This document shows, one piece after another, positions 45,034-53,042 of a stretch of 64,000 nt of DNA. Made by a program: the position numbers and the translations under genes. This stretch comes from Mycolicibacterium lutetiense (GTDB lineage Bacteria > Actinomycetota > Actinomycetes > Mycobacteriales > Mycobacteriaceae), in NCBI RefSeq assembly GCF_017876775.1, contig NZ_JAGIOP010000002.1:4154001-4218000 (forward strand). The letters run 5' to 3'. Position 1 is the first letter of the stretch. Each line of letters starts with the position of its first letter. The notes under the pieces were generated by a model. The model searched no databases and was not told where the DNA came from. It saw nothing but the letters and a program-made list of their open reading frames with translations.

Positions 45034-45993
45034 CGCCCGGATCGCGTCCTGCGGCGAGCGCCAGGCGTCGATGCCAAGGTCGTTCAGCGTGCTCTTGTCG
45101 TCGGTGGGGGTGGCCGCGGTGAGCAGCAACGCCGCCTCGTGGCTGATCCCGTCCCCGAGCGGCAGTATCCCGCCGAGTAGATCCGAGCACCAGCCGATGC
45201 CGCGGAAAAGGCTTGCCGACACCGGGATTCGGCGGATCTTGCGCCCGGCGCCCTGTTCGAGGGTATCGATCATCTCGTTGAACGACACCATCACGCCGCC
45301 GCAGACATACCGTTTGGGGCCGCGTCCGGGTGCCATGAGCCGCTCGTGCACCAGCGCGACATCGCGCACATCGATCATCTGCATGCCGCCCGGCATGCGC
45401 GGCGCCAGACCGGCCTTGACGATCGGTGCCCAGCCGCGCTCGGTGACGCCGGCGGCGGTGAAGTAGGCCGGGCCGACCACGCTCGACGGGTAGGTGACCA
45501 CGACCGGTGCTCCGGCGTCCTGCAACCGCCGGGCCACCCGATCGGCGTAGGCCTTGGTCTGGGCGTAGGGGCTGCGCCCCGGCGCAGGCGGGGTGTCGGC
45601 GGAGATCACCCCGTTCGGCGGCGGGAACAACGAGCTGTAGCTGCTGACCGAGACGATGGGATCGAGCCCGGCCTCGACGGCTCGGTTGAGTACGGCCTCG
45701 GTCGCGTGTGCGTTGATCTCCCACATCAGCTTTTCGCGCCGGCGATCAGTGCCGACGATGCCCGCGGCGTGGATCAGGGCGTCGCAGCCCGACAGCAGGT
45801 TCCCGACGGTGCCACTGTCGCGGATATCGCCCTCGAGCACGGTCATCTCACCGAGCGCTGCCAGGCGGCCGATCACCTCGTCGCCGCCGCAACCCGGGGC
45901 GACCAGCAGGCGGATGCGATGCCCCGCGGCCAGCAGGCCCCGAACGGTGTGGGCGCCCAGATAACCGGTGCCGCCGGTGACTGCGATTTGCAT
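45019..45993 (-). CDS. NAD(P)-dependent epimerase/dehydratase (extended SDR)
   Basis: A 324-residue extended SDR with VTGGTGYLGAHTVRGLLAAGH at the N-terminus, IHAAGIVG near residue 75, the active-site SYSSL and YAQTKAYAD (Tyr-x-x-x-Lys) near residue 140, and a C-terminal substrate domain. Similar proteins include 3beta-hydroxysteroid-dehydrogenase-like and dihydroflavonol-reductase-like enzymes, so a steroid substrate is possible. ATG 45993 has GAGAGG upstream; a 19-codon longer frame is less likely. It lies downstream of fadD17 on the same strand, 74 bases away. Confidence 0.83.
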   Translation of the reverse strand: MQIAVTGGTGYLGAHTVRGLLAAGHRIRLLVAPGCGGDEVIGRLAALGEMTVLEGDIRDSGTVGNLLSGCDALIHAAGIVGTDRRREKLMWEINAHATEAVLNRAVEAGLDPIVSVSSYSSLFPPPNGVISADTPPAPGRSPYAQTKAYADRVARRLQDAGAPVVVTYPSSVVGPAYFTAAGVTERGWAPIVKAGLAPRMPGGMQMIDVRDVALVHERLMAPGRGPKRYVCGGVMVSFNEMIDTLEQGAGRKIRRIPVSASLFRGIGWCSDLLGGILPLGDGISHEAALLLTAATPTDDKSTLNDLGIDAWRSPQDAIRASFGR

Positions 45994-46066
45994 GGTCCGC
46001 CTCTCGCCGATCTGCCGCATTTCGAATCCAATGGTATCGAAACCGTTCACGCCGATGCGCTTGGGC

Positions 46067-47578
46067 CTATCGCCGAATCTCGAACACCGGGTCAGTGCAC
46101 GCGGTGGCCTCCGCGGAGAGTTGCCGCTTGATCACCTTGAATGTCTCGGTGCGCGGCAACTCGGCGCCGATCCGCACGTATGACGGCCACTGCTTGGGGC
46201 CCAGATCGGGCTGCTCGGCCAGGAAAGCCCGGAAACTGCCCGGGTCGAATGTCGCGTCGGTGGTCATCACCAGTGCGGCCATCACTCGATCGCCCACATC
46301 GGGGTCAGGGACCGGATACACCGCGACCTCGGTGATGTCGGGGTAGCGCAACAGGATTCGCTCGATCGGTGCGGTACCGAGGTTCTCGCCGTCCACCCGC
46401 ATCCAGTCGCCGAGCCGCCCGGCGAAGTGCGCGTAGCCGTCCTCGTCGACATATGCCAGATCGCCGGTGTGGTACATGCCGCCGGCCATCCGCTCCGCCT
46501 CGGCGTCGGGATCGTTGTAGTAGCCGCGGAACCACCCGGCGCCGGTCGGGTTCACCAACTCGCCGACCACCCCGGGCGGGCAGGGCTCACCCGTATCCAC
46601 ATCCACGATCGCCACCTGATCGCTGAGCGGGCCGAGGGCGCCTTCGGGGGTGTCGGGGGTGCGCGCGATCGCCACACCGCCCTCGCTGGAACCGAATCCG
46701 TCGACCACGGTCACGCCGAACCGTTCGGCGAACCGGCCCAGATCCCGCGCTGAGCCCTCATTGCCGTACAGGATTCGCAACGGGTTGTCGGCGTCATCGG
46801 TCGCCGGCTCGGTGGCCAGGATGTAGGACAACGGCTTGCCGACGTAGTTGGCGTAGGTGGCGCCGAAGCGGCGGATGTCCGGCATGAAGCCGGATGCGGA
46901 GAACTTGCGCCGCAACGCAATCGATGCACCGGCCGCGGCCGCGACGGCCCACCCGGCCATGATCGCGTTGGAGTGGAACAGCGGCATCGACAGGTACACG
47001 GTGTCCGCCGGGCCGAGCCCGAAGCGGTCGGCCAGCATCCGTCCGGGGAACGCCACCTTGTCATGGGTGACCCGCACCGCCTTGGGATCACCACTGGTCC
47101 CGGAGGTGAAGATCAGCATGAACAGGTCATCGGCCGACAGCTCGGCGTACGTCACCGGAGTGTCGCGGTACGACCCGAGTTCGGTTGCCCACTCGGCGGA
47201 TTCGACATCGATGAAATCCACCCCGGATGGGACGGCGTCGGGGTTGTCGGTCAGAACCAGCTGGCAGTCGGCCTGCACGATATCGCGGGCCAGCGCCTCG
47301 CCGCGGCGGGTCTGGTTGAGCCCGACCGGCACCAGCCCGCTCAGGCCCGCAGCCACCAGCAGGCTGGAGAAGAATGTGGTGTTGCCCAGCAGCGCCCCGA
47401 CATGCGGGGGCCTGCGGGAGTCCAACCGTGCCCGCAACGCCGCGGCCAGTTGCGCACCGGCGGCGATGTGGTCAGCCCAGCTGACGAACGAATCCTCTTG
47501 GTAGAGGCCACGGTCGGTGACCTCGGCCAGCGGAACCAGCAGCTCGGTGACCGTCGGCGTCTCGGTTGGACCCCCCAT
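46067..47578 (-). CDS. fadD17: Acyl/steroid-CoA ligase FadD17
   Basis: A 503-residue acyl-CoA synthetase with FTSGTSGDPKAVRVTHDK near residue 160, GFGSSEGGVAIARTP near residue 295, YHTGDLAYVDEDGYAHFAGRLGDWMRVDGEN near residue 375 and a C-terminal PRTETFKVIKRQL carrying the catalytic lysine. Size and order match FadD17 (Rv3506), reported to prefer steroid acids with shortened side chains relative to FadD19. ATG 47578 lies two bases after the fadE27 stop, so it is the third gene of the fadE26-fadE27-fadD17 operon. Confidence 0.9.
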   Translation of the reverse strand: MGGPTETPTVTELLVPLAEVTDRGLYQEDSFVSWADHIAAGAQLAAALRARLDSRRPPHVGALLGNTTFFSSLLVAAGLSGLVPVGLNQTRRGEALARDIVQADCQLVLTDNPDAVPSGVDFIDVESAEWATELGSYRDTPVTYAELSADDLFMLIFTSGTSGDPKAVRVTHDKVAFPGRMLADRFGLGPADTVYLSMPLFHSNAIMAGWAVAAAAGASIALRRKFSASGFMPDIRRFGATYANYVGKPLSYILATEPATDDADNPLRILYGNEGSARDLGRFAERFGVTVVDGFGSSEGGVAIARTPDTPEGALGPLSDQVAIVDVDTGEPCPPGVVGELVNPTGAGWFRGYYNDPDAEAERMAGGMYHTGDLAYVDEDGYAHFAGRLGDWMRVDGENLGTAPIERILLRYPDITEVAVYPVPDPDVGDRVMAALVMTTDATFDPGSFRAFLAEQPDLGPKQWPSYVRIGAELPRTETFKVIKRQLSAEATACTDPVFEIRR

Positions 47579-47580
47579 CC

Positions 47581-48678
47581 CTAGACCGGAGTGTCGGCGA
47601 GTTCGCGGCCGATGCGCAGCAGCTGCCCGGTCGCCCCGCCGAGGCCGAACTCGGTCTGCTTGGCGGCCAGGAAGTACCGGTGCACCGGGTGGTCCATGTC
47701 GATACCGACGCCACCGTGCACGTGCACCGCAGTATGCGCGACGCGGTGTCCGGCCTCGGCGGCCCAGAACGCCGCACTGGCGACATCGATATCGGCGGGC
47801 AGATCCTCGGACAGCCGCCAGGCCGCCTGAGTCAGCGTCAGGCGCAGGCCCTTGACGTCGATGTAGCCGTCGGCGAGCCGTGAAGACACGGCCTGGAAGC
47901 TGCCGATCGGCCGGTCGAACTGTTCACGTTCGCGGGCGTACTCCGACGTCAGCTCCAGCGCGCGTTCCAGCACGCCGAGCTGGAAGGCGGTGCGGCCCAA
48001 CGCCGCATGCGTGGTCAGCCAGTCCAGGACCTCGGCATCGCCGACGACGCGGGTGGCGTCCACCGTGGTGCCCTCGAGCTCCAACAGGGCCATGCTTCCC
48101 TTGCCGGTGGTGCTCAGCACGCTGACCGTCACGCCGGGATCATCGCCGGAAACCAGGAAAACGACCGTGCCAGAATCTGTTTCGGCCGGCACCAGGAATG
48201 CGTCGGCCACCGGTCCGTAGTTCACCTGGGTGCGGGTGCCGGTGAGCTTGTAGCCCGAGCCGTCAGCTTGGGCCTGCGCCGGGCCCTGACCCATCTCCCC
48301 GTCGAGGGCGATCGCCAGGATCTTGTCGCCGGCCACGGCGGGCTGACCCCACTGGGTGCGCAGCTCCTCGGACCCGAACGCGGCCAGTGCACCCGCGCCC
48401 AGAACCACCGAATCCAGGTAGGGCACGGCAGCCAGCTGGCGGCCCAGCGCGGTCAGCACGGCGGTCTGCTCGAGCACGCCCAGTCCGCCGCCGCCCACCG
48501 ACTCCGGGGCCGCGGCCGACAGCACGTCGGCCTCGACCAGCTTGGCCCACAGGTTGGCGTCGAACCGCTGCTCGAGCCCGTCGAGCTCACGCTGACGTTC
48601 GGGCGTGCACACCGACTCGGTGATCGTGCGCACCAGGCCGCCGAGATCGGTGGCCTCTTCTGTCGTCTTGAAATCCAT
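47581..48678 (-). CDS. fadE27: Acyl-CoA dehydrogenase FadE27 (ChsE5)
   Basis: A 365-residue acyl-CoA dehydrogenase. C-terminal motifs LERALELTSEYAREREQFDRPIGSFQAV and VHVHGGVGIDMDHPVHRYF are present, while the middle is more divergent than in FadE26. FadE26 and FadE27 form an alpha2-beta2 enzyme (ChsE4-ChsE5) that oxidises steroid-acyl-CoAs in the first side-chain beta-oxidation round. ATG 48678 is used; the 21-codon upstream extension lacks a ribosome site and overlaps fadE26. Confidence 0.9.
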   Translation of the reverse strand: MDFKTTEEATDLGGLVRTITESVCTPERQRELDGLEQRFDANLWAKLVEADVLSAAAPESVGGGGLGVLEQTAVLTALGRQLAAVPYLDSVVLGAGALAAFGSEELRTQWGQPAVAGDKILAIALDGEMGQGPAQAQADGSGYKLTGTRTQVNYGPVADAFLVPAETDSGTVVFLVSGDDPGVTVSVLSTTGKGSMALLELEGTTVDATRVVGDAEVLDWLTTHAALGRTAFQLGVLERALELTSEYAREREQFDRPIGSFQAVSSRLADGYIDVKGLRLTLTQAAWRLSEDLPADIDVASAAFWAAEAGHRVAHTAVHVHGGVGIDMDHPVHRYFLAAKQTEFGLGGATGQLLRIGRELADTPV

Positions 48679-48691
48679 TGGTGTGCCGTCC

Positions 48692-49873
48692 TTACCGGTT
48701 GACCCTGGGCAGGCCCAAAGCGACCATGCCGATGATGTCACGCTGAATTTCGTTGGTGCCGCCGCCGAAGGTCAGGATCAGCGCCGACCGGTGGAACCGC
48801 TCGATGCGGCCACGCAGCAGCGCGCCCTTGCTGTCCGGGCGCAGCGTCGCTGCGGTGCCCAGCACCTCCATCAGCAGGCGGTAGGCCTCGGTGGCCAGCT
48901 CGGTGCCGTACACCTTGGCCGCCGACGCATCCGCCGGCGAGGGGGCGCCGTCCTCGGCGGAGGCGAGCTCCCAGTTGATCAGCTTGAGAACCTCGGCCTT
49001 GGCGTGCACCCGGGCCAGGTTGAGCTGCACCCACTCCGAGTCGATGACCCGCTTGCCGTGCACGTCCTTGGTGTTCTGGGCCCACTCGCGGACCCCGTCG
49101 AGCGCAACGTAGATCGGCTGCGAAGAAACCAGAGCCACCCGCTCATGATTGAGCTGGTTGGTCACCAGTTTCCAGCCGGCGTTCTCCTCGCCGACCAGGT
49201 TGGTGACCGGGATGCGGACATCCTGGTAGTAGGTGGCGCTGGTGTCCACACCGGACATGGTGTGCACCGGCGTCCAGGAGAAACCTTCGGCGGTCGTCGG
49301 CATGATCAGCATCGAGATGCCGCGGTGCTTCTTGGCCTCGGGGTTGGTGCGCACGGCCAGCCAGACGTAGTCGGCGTAGGCGATCAGTGAGGTCCACATC
49401 TTCTGGCCGTTGACGACGTAGTCGTCACCGTCGCGTACAGCCGTGGTGCGCAACGCCGCCAGGTCGGTGCCCGCGCCGGGCTCGGAGTAGCCGATCGCGA
49501 AGTGCAGCTCGCCCGCGGCGATCTTGGGCAGGAAGAACTTCTTCTGCTCCTCGGTGCCGTAGTGCATGATCGTCGGCGCGACGCTGTTGATCGTCAGGAA
49601 CGGAACCGGCGCGCCTGCGATCGCGGCCTCGTCGGTGAAGATCAGCGACTCCATGGGGGTACGCGCCTGACCGCCGTACTCCTCGGGCCAGTTCAGCGTC
49701 AGCCAGCCGTCTTTGCCCATCTGCGCGACGGTGTCGCGGTAGACGGTGCCTCGTCCCATCTCGCCTTCGGACGAGCTGAGTGCCTCGACCCGTTCGGGCG
49801 TCATCAACTTGGCGAAGTAGGCGCGCAACTCGCGGCGCAGCTCCTCCTGCTCGGGGGTGTAACCGATCCGCAT
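48692..49873 (-). CDS. fadE26: Acyl-CoA dehydrogenase FadE26 (ChsE4)
   Basis: A 393-residue acyl-CoA dehydrogenase with the flavin motifs AIGYSEPGAGTDLAALRT near residue 125 and YVVNGQKMWTSLIAYADYVWLAVRT near residue 150, and LTFGGGTNEIQRDIIG at the C-terminus. It is the FAD-binding-rich partner of FadE27. It starts the minus-strand operon fadE26-fadE27-fadD17, and a KstR-type site lies 46 bases upstream, shared with fdxD-hsd4A. Confidence 0.92.
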   Translation of the reverse strand: MRIGYTPEQEELRRELRAYFAKLMTPERVEALSSSEGEMGRGTVYRDTVAQMGKDGWLTLNWPEEYGGQARTPMESLIFTDEAAIAGAPVPFLTINSVAPTIMHYGTEEQKKFFLPKIAAGELHFAIGYSEPGAGTDLAALRTTAVRDGDDYVVNGQKMWTSLIAYADYVWLAVRTNPEAKKHRGISMLIMPTTAEGFSWTPVHTMSGVDTSATYYQDVRIPVTNLVGEENAGWKLVTNQLNHERVALVSSQPIYVALDGVREWAQNTKDVHGKRVIDSEWVQLNLARVHAKAEVLKLINWELASAEDGAPSPADASAAKVYGTELATEAYRLLMEVLGTAATLRPDSKGALLRGRIERFHRSALILTFGGGTNEIQRDIIGMVALGLPRVNR

Positions 49874-49918
49874 TGCGCTGCATCCTCACTGCTTGTTAGA
49901 CCTGAGTTCTCACCTGGT

Positions 49919-49932
49919 TGTAACACGTTCTA
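49919..49932. promoter_or_regulatory. KstR-type operator between fadE26 and fdxD
   Basis: TGTAACACGTTCTA is a full match to TnnAACnnGTTnnA and identical to the site before fadD19. TAGTCT (49931-49936) overlapping its right end is a plausible -10 for fdxD, giving a leader of about 95 bases. Confidence 0.87.
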
Positions 49933-50038
49933 GTCTTAGGATCCAGGCCGGTGAAGGACTGGTATCCATCAGGTGTGGCCGTATTCTGTGGCTGCACGCA
50001 CGCAGCCCCGTGCGTACACACGTTGTGAGGAGGTCGCC

Positions 50039-50230
50039 ATGCGAGTTGAAGTTGACCGTGATCGCTGCGAAGGCAATGCGGTTTGCGTGGGTATTGCCCC
50101 TGATCTGTTCGATCTTGACGACGACGACTATGCCGTGGTCAAGTCCGATCCGGTGCCTGCCGACCAGGAGGATCTGGCCGAGCAGTCCATCGCCGAATGC
50201 CCCCGGGCAGCCCTGATCCGAAAAGACTAG
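50039..50230 (+). CDS. fdxD: 3Fe-4S ferredoxin FdxD
   Basis: A 63-residue ferredoxin. Cluster ligands are Cys10, Cys16 and Cys54 (RCEGNAVC and ECPRAAL). The position that is a fourth cysteine in 4Fe-4S proteins, and often His in mycobacterial 3Fe-4S ferredoxins, is Asn13. It probably passes electrons to the steroid P450s (CYP125/CYP142) or KshA. ATG 50039 follows GAGGAGG. It is co-transcribed with hsd4A (13-base gap). Confidence 0.92.
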   Translation: MRVEVDRDRCEGNAVCVGIAPDLFDLDDDDYAVVKSDPVPADQEDLAEQSIAECPRAALIRKD

Positions 50231-50243
50231 AGGTATTCATAAA

Positions 50244-51161
50244 ATGACCGACGACGCTCAGATCGACCTGTCCGGAAAGGTGGCCGTTGTCACCGGCGCG
50301 GCTGCAGGCTTGGGCCGTGCCGAGGCGATCGGACTGGCCAAGGCCGGGGCCACCGTGGTGGTCAACGACATGGCGGGGGCTCTTGAAGCCTCCGACGTCC
50401 TCGACGAGATCGCGGCCGCCGGCTCCAAGGGCGTGGCCGTGGCCGGCGACATCAGTGCGCGCACGACCGCCGATGAGCTCGTCGCGACGGCCGACGGTTT
50501 GGGCGGCCTGGGCATCGTCGTCAACAACGCGGGCATCACCCGCGACCGGATCCTGTTCAACATGAGCGACGAGGAGTGGGACGCGGTCATCGCGGTGCAT
50601 CTGCGCGGCCACTTCCTGCTGACCCGCAACGCCGCCGTCTACTGGCGCAACAAGGCCAAGGCCGGGGACGGCACGGTGTACGGCCGGATCATCAACACCT
50701 CGTCGGAGGCCGGCCTGTCGGGTCCGGTCGGTCAGCCCAACTACGGAGCCGCCAAGGCGGGCATCACCGCGCTGACGGTGTCGGCAGCCCGGGCCCTGGA
50801 GCGTTTCGGTGTGCGGGCCAACGCGATCGCACCGCGCGCCCGCACGGCCATGACCGCAGGTGTCTTCGGTGACGCTCCCGACGCGGCCGACGGGCAGGTC
50901 GATCCGCTGTCGACCGACCATGTCGTCACTCTTGTGCGATTCCTTGCTGCGCCCGCGTCCGAAGCGGTCAACGGTCAGCTGTTCATCGTCTATGGTCCAA
51001 CTGTCACGCTGGTTGCGCCGCCCACCGCGGAGAAGCAGTTCACTGCTGACTCTGCTGCGTGGAACCCGGCCGACCTCAGCGGGGCACTGCACGAGTACTT
51101 TGCTGACCGCGACCTGGGGCGTGGATTTTCGGCCACCGAGCTGATGGATTCACGAGACTGA
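50244..51161 (+). CDS. hsd4A: 17beta-hydroxysteroid / beta-hydroxyacyl-CoA dehydrogenase Hsd4A
   Basis: A 305-residue SDR. VTGAAAGLGRAEA near residue 17, NNAGITRDR near residue 93, catalytic serine in NTSSEAGLSG and YGAAKAGI near residue 165. The C-terminal tail of 60 residues after the Rossmann domain is typical of Hsd4A/MFE-2-like proteins. Hsd4A oxidises the 17beta-hydroxyl of steroids and the beta-hydroxyl of side-chain CoA esters. It lies between fdxD and the mce4 operon, the conserved order in mycobacteria. Confidence 0.9.
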   Translation: MTDDAQIDLSGKVAVVTGAAAGLGRAEAIGLAKAGATVVVNDMAGALEASDVLDEIAAAGSKGVAVAGDISARTTADELVATADGLGGLGIVVNNAGITRDRILFNMSDEEWDAVIAVHLRGHFLLTRNAAVYWRNKAKAGDGTVYGRIINTSSEAGLSGPVGQPNYGAAKAGITALTVSAARALERFGVRANAIAPRARTAMTAGVFGDAPDAADGQVDPLSTDHVVTLVRFLAAPASEAVNGQLFIVYGPTVTLVAPPTAEKQFTADSAAWNPADLSGALHEYFADRDLGRGFSATELMDSRD

Positions 51162-51190
51162 CAGTCTCGTTTAGGGTCGGTCGGCAGCAT

Positions 51191-51204
51191 TGGAACATGT
51201 TCCA
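51191..51204. promoter_or_regulatory. KstR-type operator 1 upstream of mce4
   Basis: TGGAACATGTTCCA matches the motif fully. With its flanks (51189-51206) it forms a perfect 18-bp palindrome. It begins 30 bases after the hsd4A stop. Confidence 0.85.
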
Positions 51205-51270
51205 ATCGGGTGCCGCTCTTACCTATCCTGAGCTGGAAAAACCGCTGTTGAACCTAATATTTTGAATTCT

Positions 51271-51300
51271 TTGACAGCGCGAACATGTTCTAGTTAATAT
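51271..51300 (+). promoter_or_regulatory. Promoter of the mce4 operon
   Basis: Consensus -35 TTGACA (51271-51276), 18-base spacer, and -10 TAATAT (51295-51300). The second KstR-like operator lies within the spacer. The expected transcript has a leader of about 125 bases before yrbE4A. Confidence 0.7.
51279..51292. promoter_or_regulatory. KstR-like operator 2, inside the mce4 promoter
   Basis: GCGAACATGTTCTA fits TnnAACnnGTTnnA except for G at the first position. It sits between the -35 and -10, a classic repression site. Confidence 0.75.
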
Positions 51301-51432
51301 GATCCGGCTCACTAAGAGTGCAATAAGACCAAGGGGTGGGAGGACAGCCACTAAACGTGGCCGTCAATTTTTCGCTGATGTGATTTTCGGCGAATTTCTC
51401 CCCATCCCAGTACCCGGAGAACGGAGTCGAGG

Positions 51433-52197
51433 TTGATCGAACAGCTTGCGGTTCCGGCCCGGGCCGTAGGCGGCTTCGTCGAGATGTCCTTGGACACCTT
51501 CGCCAAGATGTTCCGTCGACCGTTCCAGTTCAAAGAGTTCCTGGATCAGACGTGGATGATCGCGCGGGTCTCGTTGGTTCCGACGCTGCTGGTCGCCATC
51601 CCGTTCACGGTTCTGGTCGCCTTCACGCTCAACATCCTCCTTCGCGAGATCGGTGCCGCCGACCTCTCCGGCGCGGGTACCGCCTTCGGCACTGTCACGC
51701 AGCTCGGACCGGTGGTGACGGTGCTGGTCGTGGCCGGCGCGGGTGCCACCGCGATCTGTGCTGATCTCGGCGCCCGCACCATCCGTGAAGAGATCGACGC
51801 CATGCGGGTGCTGGGTATCGACCCGATCCAGCGCCTGGTCGTGCCCCGCGTACTGGCCTCGACCTTCGTCGCACTGCTGCTCAACGGGTTCGTCTGCGCC
51901 ATCGGTATCGCCGGCGGATACGTCTTCTCGGTCTTCCTGCAGGGCGTGAACCCGGGCGCGTTCATCAACGGGCTGACCGTGCTGACCGGGCTCGGTGAGC
52001 TGGTCCTGGCCGAGATCAAGGCACTGCTGTTCGGCGTGGTGGCCGGACTGGTCGGGTGCTACCGCGGGTTGACCGTCAAAGGAGGCCCGAAGGGTGTCGG
52101 TAACGCAGTGAATGAAACGGTCGTCTACGCCTTCATCTGTCTGTTCGTCATCAACGTCATCATGACCGCGATCGGGGTTCGGGTGTTGGTCCGATGA
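51433..52197 (+). CDS. yrbE4A: Mce4 permease YrbE4A
   Basis: A 254-residue MlaE/YrbE-type integral membrane protein with about five to six hydrophobic segments and the conserved cytoplasmic EEIDAMRVLGIDPIQRLVVPR region near residue 118. It forms the membrane channel with YrbE4B and uses an MceG-type ATPase encoded elsewhere. TTG 51433 is chosen from the GGAG six bases upstream and from the family N-terminus. It leads the ten-gene mce4 operon. Confidence 0.95.
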   Translation: MIEQLAVPARAVGGFVEMSLDTFAKMFRRPFQFKEFLDQTWMIARVSLVPTLLVAIPFTVLVAFTLNILLREIGAADLSGAGTAFGTVTQLGPVVTVLVVAGAGATAICADLGARTIREEIDAMRVLGIDPIQRLVVPRVLASTFVALLLNGFVCAIGIAGGYVFSVFLQGVNPGAFINGLTVLTGLGELVLAEIKALLFGVVAGLVGCYRGLTVKGGPKGVGNAVNETVVYAFICLFVINVIMTAIGVRVLVR

Positions 52198-53036
52198 GTT
52201 ATGACGCCACCCTCCGCTTCCGGCGGCTGTTCCGCAGTGTGCCCAAGACCGTCGACAATGTCGGTGAGCAGGCACTGTTCTACGGCGAGACGATTCGGTA
52301 CATCCCCAACGCGCTCACCCGCTACCGCAAGGAGACCATTCGATTGGTCGCGGAGATGACCCTGGGTACGGGTGCGCTGGTGATGATCGGTGGCACGGTC
52401 GGCGTTGCGGCATTTCTGACGCTGGCCTCGGGTGGTGTCATTGCGGTGCAGGGTTATTCGTCACTGGGCAATATCGGCATCGAGGCGCTCACCGGCTTCC
52501 TGTCGGCCTTCCTCAATGTGCGCATCATCGCGCCGGTGATCGCAGGTATCGCCCTGGCCGCCACGATCGGGGCGGGCGCCACCGCCCAGCTCGGGGCCAT
52601 GCGGGTGGCCGAAGAGATCGACGCCGTTGAAGCGATGGCTGTGCACGCCGTCTCGTACCTGGTGTCCACCCGGTTGATCGCCGGGCTGATCGCGATCGTG
52701 CCGCTGTACTCACTGTCGGTGTTGGCCGCGTTCTTCGCCGCGAGATTCACCACGGTGTTCATCAACGGCCAGTCGGCGGGCCTGTACGACCACTACTTCA
52801 ATACCTTCCTGATACCGACTGACCTGCTGTGGTCGTTCCTTCAGGCGATCGTGATGGCGATCGCGGTGATGCTGGTGCACACCTACTACGGCTACAACGC
52901 CTCTGGTGGACCGGTCGGCGTGGGGATCGCGGTCGGTCAGGCCGTGCGCACCTCGCTGATCGTCGTGGTCACCATCACCCTGTTCATCTCCCTGGCCGTC
53001 TACGGCGCGTCCGGCAACTTCAACCTTTCCGGGTAG
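52194..53036 (+). CDS. yrbE4B: Mce4 permease YrbE4B
   Basis: A 280-residue MlaE/YrbE permease, with an amphipathic N-terminal part (residues 1-50) and several membrane helices. The family signature QLGAMRVAEEIDAVEAMAVHAVSYLVSTR is near residue 140. Its ATG overlaps the yrbE4A stop (ATGA). With YrbE4A it makes the inner-membrane part of the sterol importer. Confidence 0.95.
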   Translation: MSYDATLRFRRLFRSVPKTVDNVGEQALFYGETIRYIPNALTRYRKETIRLVAEMTLGTGALVMIGGTVGVAAFLTLASGGVIAVQGYSSLGNIGIEALTGFLSAFLNVRIIAPVIAGIALAATIGAGATAQLGAMRVAEEIDAVEAMAVHAVSYLVSTRLIAGLIAIVPLYSLSVLAAFFAARFTTVFINGQSAGLYDHYFNTFLIPTDLLWSFLQAIVMAIAVMLVHTYYGYNASGGPVGVGIAVGQAVRTSLIVVVTITLFISLAVYGASGNFNLSG

Positions 53037-53042
53037 GCGGCG

